Below are positions 10,037 through 17,696 of a stretch of 42,421 nt of DNA, in pieces. Location of the stretch: assembly GCA_028289405.1 (NCBI GenBank), contig JANQPP010000150.1:1-42421 (forward strand), read 5' to 3'. Numbering within the stretch: position 1 is the stretch's first letter; each line of letters starts with the position of its first letter. A program made the translations under genes and the position numbers. The DNA comes from Pirellulales bacterium (GTDB lineage Bacteria; Planctomycetota; Planctomycetia; Pirellulales; JANQPP01). The notes under the pieces were generated by a model. It was not told the DNA's origin, did not search any database, and was given only the letters and a program-made list of their open reading frames with translations.

Positions 10037-10408
10037 ATGAAAAAGCCACCTCCCGGCACGGAAGAACGCATTGCAAAAGTGACCTTCGCGTCAGTCTACC
10101 CTTTCTACGTTGCTAAAGTTGAAAAGAAAGGCAGAACCAAAAAAGAGCTACACGAAATCATCAAGTGGCTTACTGGCTACGATGAAAAAAAGTTGAAATC
10201 CCTGATCGACGACGAAGTGAACTTTGAGGCCTTTTTCAAGAAATGCAAGCTAAATCCGAATGCACACCTCATTAAGGGCGTCATTTGTGGCTACAGAGTT
10301 GAAGAGTTGGAAAACCCATTGATTCAAAAGGTTAGGTATCTAGACAAGCTGGTCGACGAGTTGGCCAAGGGAAGGAAGATGGAAAAAATACTGCGTGTCG
10401 ATGAATAA
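10037..10408 (+). CDS. DUF2200 family protein
   Basis: A 123-residue cytosolic protein that matches the DUF2200 pattern along its whole length: [34 protein letters not shown] near the N-terminus, LNPN...[20 protein letters not shown] in the middle, and [22 protein letters not shown] at the end. The family is widespread among bacteria, often on accessory DNA, and has no known function. Base composition is markedly lower in GC than the chromosomal genes around it, which with the flanking repeats suggests transfer. It is monocistronic; the next gene is convergent. Confidence 0.92.
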   Translation: MKKPPPGTEERIAKVTFASVYPFYVAKVEKKGRTKKELHEIIKWLTGYDEKKLKSLIDDEVNFEAFFKKCKLNPNAHLIKGVICGYRVEELENPLIQKVRYLDKLVDELAKGRKMEKILRVDE

Positions 10409-10463
10409 CACGATATTCCCTAGCCGCGACCGACTATGAGAATCGCCGGATAACAATGTGTTG

Positions 10464-10523
10464 CACCAAAGTTGCGATTGGTGCACGTTTTAAAAATGAA
10501 ACATCATTAATCGCAACTTGGTG
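10464..10523. repeat. Long inverted repeat, 15-16 bp arms
   Basis: CACCAAAGTTGCGATT (10464-10479) pairs with AATCGCAACTTGGTG (10509-10523) with one bulged A and a 29-base loop. It lies 55 bp after the DUF2200 stop codon in the gap before the convergent desaturase gene. A transcription terminator working in both directions is possible, though no T-run follows; a mobile-element end or integron recombination site was also considered. Confidence 0.6.
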
Positions 10524-10692
10524 AACACGCACGTAACCGCAGAGGTCGGATTTCCCGAATGCAATTCTGCTCTTTGCCACTGAGGAACCGGTAAGCCGCT
10601 CGCGACGGTCACCCCAACGGGCGCAAGATTCGTCGATATGCGTTCATCGTCTTTGTTAGGTAGCGTACTTGCCGCCCAACACGCCGCCGCTC

Positions 10693-10713
10693 CCTGGATG
10701 TCGAGCACGCAGG
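10693..10713. repeat. REP-like hairpin, copy 2
   Basis: CCTGGATG-TCGAG-CACGCAGG, an imperfect version of the hairpin at 8298-8318, again preceded by CGCCGC and followed by C/G-rich sequence. The two copies bracket the DUF418 and DUF2200 genes. Confidence 0.5.
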
Positions 10714-10764
10714 CTACGGCTACAGGCACTCCACTGCTTCAGCGTTGCTCGGCCCCCGTTCCAT

Positions 10765-11730
10765 TCACGAAGCCTTTTTCCACTGTGGGCCGACGCGTGG
10801 GTCGGCGAGATGAGGGAGCATGTCCCGAATCGCGGCCAGGTGGCTGGGAAACACGCGACCCGGTACCTGTTCCTCGTAGACCATGCTCGTGGCCTCCGGC
10901 AGCTTATGCCAAGGAATTCCTGGCCAGCGATGGTGCGTGCCATGGTGCTCCACGTGCAGTTGGCTGAGAGACGCCGCGCGGCCAAATCGCCCTCGGTAGA
11001 TGACGGCCCGCGTCATGTCCAGGATGTTGTCGCCGAAGCGCCCCAAGTGTTCGGTGAATTTCCGGATCGTCTGCATGGTCCCCGCGATCCAGGTAGGAGC
11101 GAGATGGCCGACCAATAGCCAGGTCCACGTTTTGGTGATTCCCACGATGAGCAAAATTGCCGCCCAAAACCCCGCCAGCACGCACCACTCCATCAGCAGC
11201 CGCTGCCGGAGCCCGCGAGGCAGACTAGGCCATGCCCGAGCGGTCCTCAGCGAATAGAGCATGGGGGTGAAGATCCAGCCCACGGTCAATTCCAACCAGG
11301 CATACAAAAGCCGTAGCCATTTGGGAGAACCGGGCAGATTGTACGGCCAGAACTCGGGATCCTTCTCCCGCCCGAGGTGGGTATGGTGCTGCGTGTGGAC
11401 ATAGCGGTAAACCGAGAGGGGCGTGAGGGCGAAGCTGCCGATCATGATGCCGAGCACTTCGTTCCCCAGCCGGGACCGGACCAGCATGCGGTGCGCGGCT
11501 TCATGCAGGCGGGAAAGGGCCGCGTGGTCCACCCAGGCAATCGCGAACCAGAGCAGGACGCTGACCGGCCACCATCCGATGTTCCAGGCAGCGATGCACC
11601 CGGCGATCAACAGGGCATGCACCACCAAGGAGATGAAGGGCCCTGGTCCTGGCCGTGGAGCCTGATGCAAAGGACGCAGGCGTGCCCGCATCTCAGGAGC
11701 CGGACACGTTATGGTCGTGCTTTGATTCAC
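10765..11730 (-). CDS. Membrane fatty acid desaturase
   Basis: A 321-residue integral membrane protein with the three histidine boxes of the di-iron desaturase/hydroxylase superfamily: HEAAH at 76-80, HTQHHTH at 112-118 and HVEHH at 259-263. Hydrophobic pairs lie before box 1 (about 33-68), after it (about 90-108) and at about 182-215, as expected for four membrane spans with the metal site on the cytosolic face. Members introduce double bonds into acyl chains or hydroxylate lipids or carotenoids; the exact substrate cannot be told from sequence. It is flanked on the 5' side by a 394 bp gap and transcribed away from the DUF1559 gene, so it is probably monocistronic. Confidence 0.9.
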   Translation of the reverse strand: MNQSTTITCPAPEMRARLRPLHQAPRPGPGPFISLVVHALLIAGCIAAWNIGWWPVSVLLWFAIAWVDHAALSRLHEAAHRMLVRSRLGNEVLGIMIGSFALTPLSVYRYVHTQHHTHLGREKDPEFWPYNLPGSPKWLRLLYAWLELTVGWIFTPMLYSLRTARAWPSLPRGLRQRLLMEWCVLAGFWAAILLIVGITKTWTWLLVGHLAPTWIAGTMQTIRKFTEHLGRFGDNILDMTRAVIYRGRFGRAASLSQLHVEHHGTHHRWPGIPWHKLPEATSMVYEEQVPGRVFPSHLAAIRDMLPHLADPRVGPQWKKAS

Positions 11731-12124
11731 GGTGTCACCTCTCTCGATCCACGTCGCAATCTTCGCATTGCAATTGTCGTACCTCGCCGGAAGCGGCCTG
11801 CCAAACGGAAAAAGCGGCGGAGCGTTTCACACTTACGAGAGGCATCCGTGCGAATATGCCCACTTTCGCGCGGTAAAATGTCACGGAGCAACGCAAGCCA
11901 GATATTCTCAGGGTTATTCGCTGTCGCCGTGTCATATATTGCGCGTTTCGGGCAAGTGTCGCGGCCTATTCGCGGTTTGAACTTTTGTTATTTATAGCGC
12001 TGCGGACGCCGCACGTCCGTGCGAAACGCGCTATTGCGCGGAAATCATCATTCGGTGATCAAATCTTCATGGAAAATTTGGTACCGTGAACTAGCGGCAG
12101 TACAGCACAAACTTCGTACACCAG
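11731..12124. other. Divergent intergenic region, 394 bp
   Basis: This region separates the desaturase (minus) from the DUF1559 gene (plus) and must hold both promoters. Its right half contains copy A of the dispersed element (11941-12033). Nothing else is recognised. Confidence 0.5.
11941..12033 (-). repeat. Dispersed ~90 bp element, copy A
   Basis: The last 44 bases (11990-12033) match the reverse complement of 21262-21305 at 37 of 44 positions, and similarity continues upstream (GCGCGTTT, GTGTCGCGGC, ATTCGC) to about 11941. The core holds a hairpin, CGGACG-CCGCA-CGTCCG, at about 12003-12019. Strand is given relative to copies B and C, which are read as plus. It ends about 90 bp before the DUF1559 start. 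Confidence 0.65.
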
Positions 12125-13078
12125 ATGGTGGATGTTGCCATGCGCGCGATGAAACGCCGGAAGCGGGTCGGGTTTACCTTGGTGGAACTGCTCGTGGTGA
12201 TTGCGATCATCGGCGTGCTGGTCGCGCTCTTGCTGCCGGCGGTGCAGTCGGCGAGAGAAGCCGGTCGGCGGATGCAATGCTCGAACCATCTGCGGCAAAT
12301 GGGCCTGGCCGTGCATGCGTTTCACGGCCAGCACAAGACTCTCCCTCCGGCCCGGTACTTCGATGAGTACCCGAGTTGGTTCGTGCTGATATTGCCCTTT
12401 GTCGAGGGAGCCAATCAGTACGCGCTGTGGGACTTGGAGCGGCCTTACTACGACCCGGCCAATGAAGAGGCTCGCCAGCAGATTGTACAAATCTTCTTCT
12501 GCCCCAGCCGCAGGCGGCCCGGTCTGAGCATCCAAGGGGATGACGATGATGGCTCCGGGACACACATGCCCGGCTCGCTGGGAGATTACGCGGGCAGCGC
12601 CGGCAACAATGTGCAGCCTCCGGGCCCCACGTTTGGAGGCACTTTTCCTTACTGGGACGCCAGCGCCAACGGAGCCCTCGTCACTCACAAGTCCTTTGGC
12701 GACAACTTCTTGAAACCGGCGGGCTGGACGCGGCACCATGTGAGCATCAATGACCTGGAAGACGGCACGAGCAACACACTGCTGGCCGGAGAAAAGCACA
12801 TGCGCGACGACCGCATCGGCATCTATCCAGACGACGGCTCGATCTACAATGGCGATTACGCGACAAGCCAAATACGGTCTGGCGGGCGAAACATCCCGTT
12901 GGCGAAGGGTCCCGCCGATCCGGTCTGTTGCCACAACTTCGGCGGCCCGCATCCCGGCGTCTGCCAATTCGTGCTGGCCGACTCGCACGTGAAACCGATT
13001 AGCGTGACAATCAACCCACGCGTACTGGACCAGTTGACCGTGCGGGACGATGGCCAGGCAATCAGCGAAGCATTTTGA
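12125..13078 (+). CDS. DUF1559 prepilin-like protein
   Basis: A 317-residue protein starting with a type IV prepilin/pseudopilin leader: a short basic segment (MKRRKRVG), then [25 protein letters not shown] with the invariant Glu five residues after the predicted cleavage Gly. The rest is the planctomycete DUF1559 domain: [34 protein letters not shown], and the C-terminal [21 protein letters not shown]. This family is hugely expanded in Planctomycetota and is presumed to form or decorate pseudopilus-like surface structures after processing by a prepilin peptidase. ATG 12125, 12140 and 12149 are all possible starts; none has a clear ribosome site. It overlaps the upstream frame of the following lipoprotein gene and is probably cotranscribed with it. 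Confidence 0.92.
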   Translation: MVDVAMRAMKRRKRVGFTLVELLVVIAIIGVLVALLLPAVQSAREAGRRMQCSNHLRQMGLAVHAFHGQHKTLPPARYFDEYPSWFVLILPFVEGANQYALWDLERPYYDPANEEARQQIVQIFFCPSRRRPGLSIQGDDDDGSGTHMPGSLGDYAGSAGNNVQPPGPTFGGTFPYWDASANGALVTHKSFGDNFLKPAGWTRHHVSINDLEDGTSNTLLAGEKHMRDDRIGIYPDDGSIYNGDYATSQIRSGGRNIPLAKGPADPVCCHNFGGPHPGVCQFVLADSHVKPISVTINPRVLDQLTVRDDGQAISEAF

Positions 13079-13134
13079 TCCCGGCGGAAAAAGGGACGTA
13101 CACATATTCCGACGTGATGCTGGACACGAATTCC

Positions 13135-13548
13135 ATGGCACGATGTTCTCTGTTCCTGGTGCTCCTGCTCACCGCCGGTTGCGGGTCCGATGACCGGCTT
13201 CCCACCTATCCGGCCACGGGCACGGTCCAATGGGAAGATGGCACACCCGTGGCTGGTGGCGGCGACGCCTTCGTGGTGTTCGAATCGGTCGAACGGAAGG
13301 TGACGGCCACGGGCGCGATTCACGCGGACGGAACATTCGAAGTGGGCACCTATGAACCGGAGGACGGCGCGGTGGAGGGCCGGCACCGTGTCTCCGTGAC
13401 CCCCCCTACCGCTGAAGGTGATCCGGATTCCCAGCGGCCCGCCGCGAGCTTTCCCGCCAAGTATCGCAATCTCGACACCTCGGGCCTAGAAGTGAAAGTG
13501 ACTCTCAAAGGAGAGAATCACTTCACGCTCGTGCTGACCGGGCCGTGA
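13135..13548 (+). CDS. Small carboxypeptidase-regulatory-like lipoprotein
   Basis: A 137-residue predicted lipoprotein. ATG 13135 is chosen because it gives a compact leader, RCSLFLVLLLTAGC, with the lipobox Cys at about residue 16; in-frame ATG 13117 and TTG 13075 (overlapping the previous stop) are alternatives. After the leader comes a beta-sandwich-like pattern common to planctomycete lipoproteins: ATGTVQWEDGTPVAGG, then IHADGTFEVGTY, then GAVEGRHRVSVTPP and a closing strand with VKVTLKGENHFTLVL. Proteins of this kind almost always follow DUF1559 genes, as here, suggesting a joint role at the cell surface. The function is unknown. Confidence 0.82.
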   Translation: MARCSLFLVLLLTAGCGSDDRLPTYPATGTVQWEDGTPVAGGGDAFVVFESVERKVTATGAIHADGTFEVGTYEPEDGAVEGRHRVSVTPPTAEGDPDSQRPAASFPAKYRNLDTSGLEVKVTLKGENHFTLVLTGP

Positions 13549-13614
13549 GCTTGCGGTTCGTGCATCTCGCGGATGTGGTGCCTTGAATCGCGAGTCGAAA
13601 CAAAAGGCTCGTGC

Positions 13615-13636
13615 CACTGCTAGCTTGCTAGCAGTG
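13615..13636. repeat. Perfect hairpin CACTGCTAGC-TT-GCTAGCAGTG
   Basis: Ten-base perfect arms around TT, located in the 162 bp gap between the convergent lipoprotein and gnd genes. A degenerate relative is at 8193-8229. It may serve as a bidirectional terminator; no T-tract follows on either side, so a dispersed palindromic repeat is equally likely. Confidence 0.65.
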
Positions 13637-13710
13637 CGAAATTCGAGGCATGACGCTGCCTGCGAGCCCCTTGGTAGGCGGCAAGCCGTCAACCTTACAC
13701 AATTCTCGAC

Positions 13711-15153
13711 TCAATCCACGGGCGGGCGGCGGTGGTGCAGCCAGTCGGTGTGGAAGGTGCCTTCCTGATCGACGCGGCAATAGGTATGGGCGCCAAAGTA
13801 ATCGCGTTGCGCCTGCAGCAGATTGGCCGGCAGGCGGGCAGAACGGTAGCCGTCGTAATAGGTCAAGGCCGAGGTGAACGCCGGTAGTGGGATGCCTGCT
13901 TGTACTCCCGCCACGATCACCTCGCGCCAAGCGGTTTGGGCCTCCGCCACGGCCTGCGAGAAGTAGTCATCCAGCAGGAGGTTTTCCAACTTCGCGTTTT
14001 TGTCGAAGGCATCCTTGATGCGGTCGAGAAACGCCGCGCGAATGATGCAGCCGCCCCGCCAGAGGAGGGCAACGCTGCCGTAATCGAGCGGCCAGTCGTG
14101 CTCCTCCGCCGCGGCTTGCAGTTGCACGAAGCCCTGGGCATAACTGCAAATCTTCGAGGCATACAAGGCTTGCCGCACCGCGTCGATGAATTTTTGGCGA
14201 TCGCCGGTAAAGGTCGGGGCCGGTCCTTGCAGCGCTTGGCTGGCCCGCTGCCGTGCCTCCTTGAAGGCGGAGAGGGCCCGGGCATACACCGCCTCGGTGA
14301 CGAGCGTGCTGGGTACTCCCAAATCGAGGGCGAGTTGGCTCATCCACTTGCCAGTCCCCTTGGCGCCCGCCACGTCGAGCACGGCATCGACGAGTTCGCC
14401 TTCTCCCTCCGGATCGGCCACGCTGAAGATATCCCTCGTGATCTCGATCAGATAGCTGTCGAGTTCGCCGCGGTTCCATTCGGCGAAGACATCGTACAGT
14501 TCCGCGTTGGACAACCCCGGCAGATTCTTGAGGAGCCAGTAGGCTTCGCAGATGAGCTGCATATCGCCGTATTCGATGCCGTTATGCACCATCTTCACAT
14601 AATGCCCGGCACCCCGTGGACCGACCCATTCACAGCAGGGAATGTCTCCGTTGGGGCCGACTTTGGCGGCGATGGCCTGAAAGATGGGACGGACCAGCGG
14701 CCAGGCATCGGGACTGCCGCCGGGCATCATGCTCGGTCCTTTGAGTGCCCCTTCCTCGCCACCGGAGACGCCAGTGCCGACATAGAGCAAGCCCTTCGAC
14801 TCGACATATTTCGTCCGCCGTTCCGTATCGGCGAAGTGCGTGTTGCCACCGTCAATGATCAGATCACCGGGGGATAGCAGCGGCAACAGGTGTTCAATCA
14901 CGCTATCGACCGCCGGTCCCGCTTTGATCATCAGCATCACTTTTCGGGGAGAGGCGAGGCTGGCCACGAGCTCTTCCAGGGTATGGAAGCCGGCGATGTT
15001 CTTCCCCGCCGCGCGGCCCTGGATGAATTCATCCACCACGGAAGTGGTGCGGTTGTTCACGGCCACGCGAAATCCACGGCTCTCGATATTGAGCACGAGG
15101 TTCTCGCCCATCACGGCCAGGCCGATGAGCCCGAGATCACATTGCTGGTCCAT
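13711..15153 (-). CDS. gnd: 6-phosphogluconate dehydrogenase, decarboxylating
   Basis: A 480-residue cytosolic enzyme that oxidises 6-phosphogluconate to ribulose 5-phosphate and CO2 with NADP(H), in the oxidative pentose phosphate pathway. ATG 15153 is preceded by AAGGA at 7-8 bases, so it is preferred to an in-frame ATG 36 bases upstream. Motifs: Rossmann GLIGLAVMGENL at 8-19, NNRTTS (NADP 2'-phosphate side), GVSGGEEGALKGPSMMPGG at 129-147 (substrate and catalytic loop), HYVKMVHNGIEYGDMQ with Lys187 and Glu195 as catalytic acid/base residues, and the C-terminal FGAHTYCRVDQEGTFHTDW, which closes over the neighbouring subunit. Full family length, no defects. It is the last gene of the minus-strand run with a HAD hydrolase (97 bp upstream) and phosphofructokinase. 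Confidence 0.97.
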   Translation of the reverse strand: MDQQCDLGLIGLAVMGENLVLNIESRGFRVAVNNRTTSVVDEFIQGRAAGKNIAGFHTLEELVASLASPRKVMLMIKAGPAVDSVIEHLLPLLSPGDLIIDGGNTHFADTERRTKYVESKGLLYVGTGVSGGEEGALKGPSMMPGGSPDAWPLVRPIFQAIAAKVGPNGDIPCCEWVGPRGAGHYVKMVHNGIEYGDMQLICEAYWLLKNLPGLSNAELYDVFAEWNRGELDSYLIEITRDIFSVADPEGEGELVDAVLDVAGAKGTGKWMSQLALDLGVPSTLVTEAVYARALSAFKEARQRASQALQGPAPTFTGDRQKFIDAVRQALYASKICSYAQGFVQLQAAAEEHDWPLDYGSVALLWRGGCIIRAAFLDRIKDAFDKNAKLENLLLDDYFSQAVAEAQTAWREVIVAGVQAGIPLPAFTSALTYYDGYRSARLPANLLQAQRDYFGAHTYCRVDQEGTFHTDWLHHRRPPVD

Positions 15154-15249
15154 GTTTGAATTCCTTGCGGGCTTTGATGATCGCGACAAGGGCCACGAAA
15201 AAGACTATTTAATTAGCATGCTTGCGAGCCGCGTCGGGCTGTTTGGATT

Positions 15250-16122
15250 TCACGCTGAGGCGTCTGTCGGCCAGGGTGGCTGGCTGGGCAGATAAGAGTC
15301 GAATTCGGCCAGTAACTGTTGCTGATACTCGCCGGCGAATGTGCCGGAGAAAAACCGTTGGATGCCCTCGTCATGGAAACGTTGCCAGCTCGCCTCCTCC
15401 GCGCCCGGATTAATGGGAAAGAACAGAGACTGGTTGGCCTGGGCCGCTTTGTAATCCCCCGGAGCGTCCCCCACCATCAACGTGTGATCGGCGGGATATT
15501 TGGCGGCAAGCTGCAAGATCTCCTTTTTCGAACCGACTTCTTGTCCGCAGATGGCCGCCATCAGCGGCGCGAGGCCATGCTCGGACCATTCCCGTTCCAA
15601 GGCATCGGTGGGCGTGGCGGAGACCACGAGCAAGTCGGCGTGTTCAGCCAACCGCTGGAGGCTTTCCCGCACGAAAGGAAACGGCGGCACGCCATGCACG
15701 ACTTCGGCGATGGTATCATTCACGGCTTCGGACCATGCCAAGGCCCGCCTCAGGTGTTCGTCTCCCGAGGTTTCCACCGCTTTTTGCAAGGTGGGGTTGC
15801 TGGGCTTGGGCTCCTGGGCGACCCACTCCGCGAGACTTGGCGGTACCACGACGGCTGCCCCGCGGCGGCGGACTTCGGGCCGCTTTTGCAGCCATTGCAG
15901 TGCTTCCACCAGTGCCGGAAAGCGGTTGATGCCCCGGCTTTTGGAATAGAGATTCACGAACTCCGCCGCCTCGCGGGCATACTTGCTCACGCCCTGCAGG
16001 CCGAAGTGGCGGATGATATGGGGGATGAAGCACTCCTTATGCTTCAGTTCCATGGTGTCAAAGGCGCACCCATCCGAATCGACGCCCACGAGGAATTCGT
16101 GTTTGATTTCAATCTCACGCAT
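15250..16122 (-). CDS. HAD-superfamily hydrolase
   Basis: A 290-residue cytosolic protein, taken from ATG 16122 because the family's motif I follows directly; the open frame extends upstream only by running across the phosphofructokinase gene. HAD motifs are all present: I, VGVDSDG with nucleophile Asp15 and Asp17; II, LLVVSATP; III, the Lys of GSKKEIL; IV, HTLMVGDAPGDYKAA. A helical cap of about 150 residues sits between motifs I and II, larger than in simple phosphoglycolate phosphatases. Members are mostly phosphatases of small phosphorylated metabolites. It lies 43 bp after the phosphofructokinase stop and 97 bp before gnd, so a sugar-phosphate substrate is a reasonable inference, not shown. 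Confidence 0.85.
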   Translation of the reverse strand: MREIEIKHEFLVGVDSDGCAFDTMELKHKECFIPHIIRHFGLQGVSKYAREAAEFVNLYSKSRGINRFPALVEALQWLQKRPEVRRRGAAVVVPPSLAEWVAQEPKPSNPTLQKAVETSGDEHLRRALAWSEAVNDTIAEVVHGVPPFPFVRESLQRLAEHADLLVVSATPTDALEREWSEHGLAPLMAAICGQEVGSKKEILQLAAKYPADHTLMVGDAPGDYKAAQANQSLFFPINPGAEEASWQRFHDEGIQRFFSGTFAGEYQQQLLAEFDSYLPSQPPWPTDASA

Positions 16123-16165
16123 GTTGCTTGCTTCAGGATTCTCGTCGTCAATGAAACCAATGGAT

Positions 16166-17455
16166 CTATTTGCGGTCTGCTTGCGGAGCGTAGGACGGCA
16201 ATTTTTGCTCCGCGTAAATTTTCTCCAACCGGGCCAGGCGAGCCCGCCCGCCCACCAGGGGCAGTGAGACCATATCCTCCCCAACCAGGGGTTTGGCGTA
16301 CCGCACAAAGTCGTCGGTAACGTCGGTGCCGCTTTCGCTGATCCAAGCGGCGGGAAAATGCCGTTCGCTGTTGGCCACCGTTTCCAGCGGCACATCGTCA
16401 TACCGCACGCGGTAAATCGAGCCCTCATCACGCAGGATCGTGGACATGACTTCGCTTTTACCCTCGGCGGCCAGTAGTGCCGCCTTTTGTCCACTGCGGT
16501 AGGCTTCTTCCAGATCGACGGTGGAAGCAAACGCCATCGCATGCCGCTGGTCGGTGCCAGGGACATTCCCCCGCGCCGCCCCTTTCGCGGCGAGGCCCGC
16601 TTGGTTCAGGTAATTCACCACGATTTGCGCGACCGTGATTTGGCTCGCGCTGAACGAGGTATGGCCGAAGGCGTCCTTCACTTCTCCCAAGTCGCCGACT
16701 TGAAACCCTTCGCTGATGACCACGATCGCGCGGCCCGCGCGGCGGATCTGGTCGTTCACTTGATCGGCCAGTTGCTCCAAGGAGCAAGACTTCTCCGCCA
16801 GGTAGATCAACAGAGGCATTTCCCGCCCGGGATCGGCCAGCCGCGCCGCGGCGGGAATAAAGCCGATCTTGCGGCCCATCGCTTGCAGCACCAGTACCGG
16901 GTCGGCGGGACAGGAGCCGCCGTTTTCCTCGTTCGCGTACTGGACGGTGTGCATCCAGTATTTGGCCACCGAGCCGTAGCCCGGCGTGTGGTCGATAATT
17001 TTGAATTCGCTGTCCCCCACGTCGTTGTCGATCGTCTTGGGGACGCCGTTGGCGATCAGGTCCAGCCCACGTTCCCGCGCCAGCTTCGCGATTTTGTGGG
17101 CGGTGTCCATCGAGTCGTTGCCGCCGATGTAGAGGAAGTAGCCGACGTCGTGCGCGCGAAAGACTTCAATGACCCGTTCAAAGTCCTCGTCTTGGCCAGC
17201 CCGCAGCTTATAGCGGCAAGTGCCGATACTTCCCGCCGCCGGCGTGCAGCGGAGCAGGGAAATCTCCTCGGGGCATTGGGCCGAGAGGTCTATCAACTCC
17301 TCTTTCAGTACACCTTCGATCCCATGCCGCGCGCCGTACACGGTGCCGATGGACTGCGAGTCCCGCGCGGCCTCCACGATGCCCCGCAGGCTGTTGTTGA
17401 TCACCGGGCTCGGCCCACCACTTTGGGCCACGACCAAATTCTTGGGGCTACTCAT
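16166..17455 (-). CDS. Phosphofructokinase, PPi-dependent type
   Basis: A 429-residue enzyme of the phosphofructokinase A superfamily, phosphorylating fructose 6-phosphate at C1. The N-terminus has VAQSGGPSPVINNSL. Donor choice can be read: the phosphate-binding loop is GGNDSMD at 111-117, with Asp where ATP enzymes have Gly, and the catalytic loop is NGVPKTIDND at 137-145, with Lys where ATP enzymes usually have Gly. Both point to pyrophosphate rather than ATP as donor, making the step reversible. Later landmarks are TPGYGSVAKYWM and LQAMGRKIGFIPAAARLADP, also usual for the PPi group. It is the first gene of the run with the HAD hydrolase and gnd. The 5' side is a divergent gap of about 240 bp shared with the DUF5060 gene. 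Confidence 0.93.
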   Translation of the reverse strand: MSSPKNLVVAQSGGPSPVINNSLRGIVEAARDSQSIGTVYGARHGIEGVLKEELIDLSAQCPEEISLLRCTPAAGSIGTCRYKLRAGQDEDFERVIEVFRAHDVGYFLYIGGNDSMDTAHKIAKLARERGLDLIANGVPKTIDNDVGDSEFKIIDHTPGYGSVAKYWMHTVQYANEENGGSCPADPVLVLQAMGRKIGFIPAAARLADPGREMPLLIYLAEKSCSLEQLADQVNDQIRRAGRAIVVISEGFQVGDLGEVKDAFGHTSFSASQITVAQIVVNYLNQAGLAAKGAARGNVPGTDQRHAMAFASTVDLEEAYRSGQKAALLAAEGKSEVMSTILRDEGSIYRVRYDDVPLETVANSERHFPAAWISESGTDVTDDFVRYAKPLVGEDMVSLPLVGGRARLARLEKIYAEQKLPSYAPQADRK

Positions 17456-17696
17456 CGTGTCTGCTGATTCGGAGGCGAGCGGCTGGAAAAAAGACGGCTA
17501 CTCACGCCGCTGAAACGGAAACGACCGTGAAACGCGCGATTGTACTGCCGCCGTGCCGACCTGACAATCACGCGCCAGGCGTGCGGATGCCCGTGAATTT
17601 CTGGTGCCGTCGCGAGCCATCCGATAGACTACGAACCCGGAATTTGGCCGTTGAGAACCCATGCTCCCTTCACACCCATTCCACACGGTATGCACC

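Larger units (their letters stand above)
10409..10764. other. Intergenic 356 bp between convergent genes, repeats only
   Basis: This gap holds the inverted repeat at 10464-10523 and the second REP-like hairpin at 10693-10713. No convincing gene is visible. The open frames across it owe their length to GC-rich repeat sequence and lack start signals. Confidence 0.5.

Noticed and set aside
10448..10662. Integron attC site or cassette around the DUF2200 gene
   Set aside because: TAACAA on the left and TTGTTAGGT on the right recall attC ends, but they are about 200 bp apart, the left box does not fit the RYYYAAC consensus, inner boxes do not pair, and there is no integrase or second cassette.
15250..16566. 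438-residue minus-strand ORF as one gene
   Set aside because: The upstream 148 codons lie over the phosphofructokinase gene in another frame; the HAD protein proper begins at 16122.
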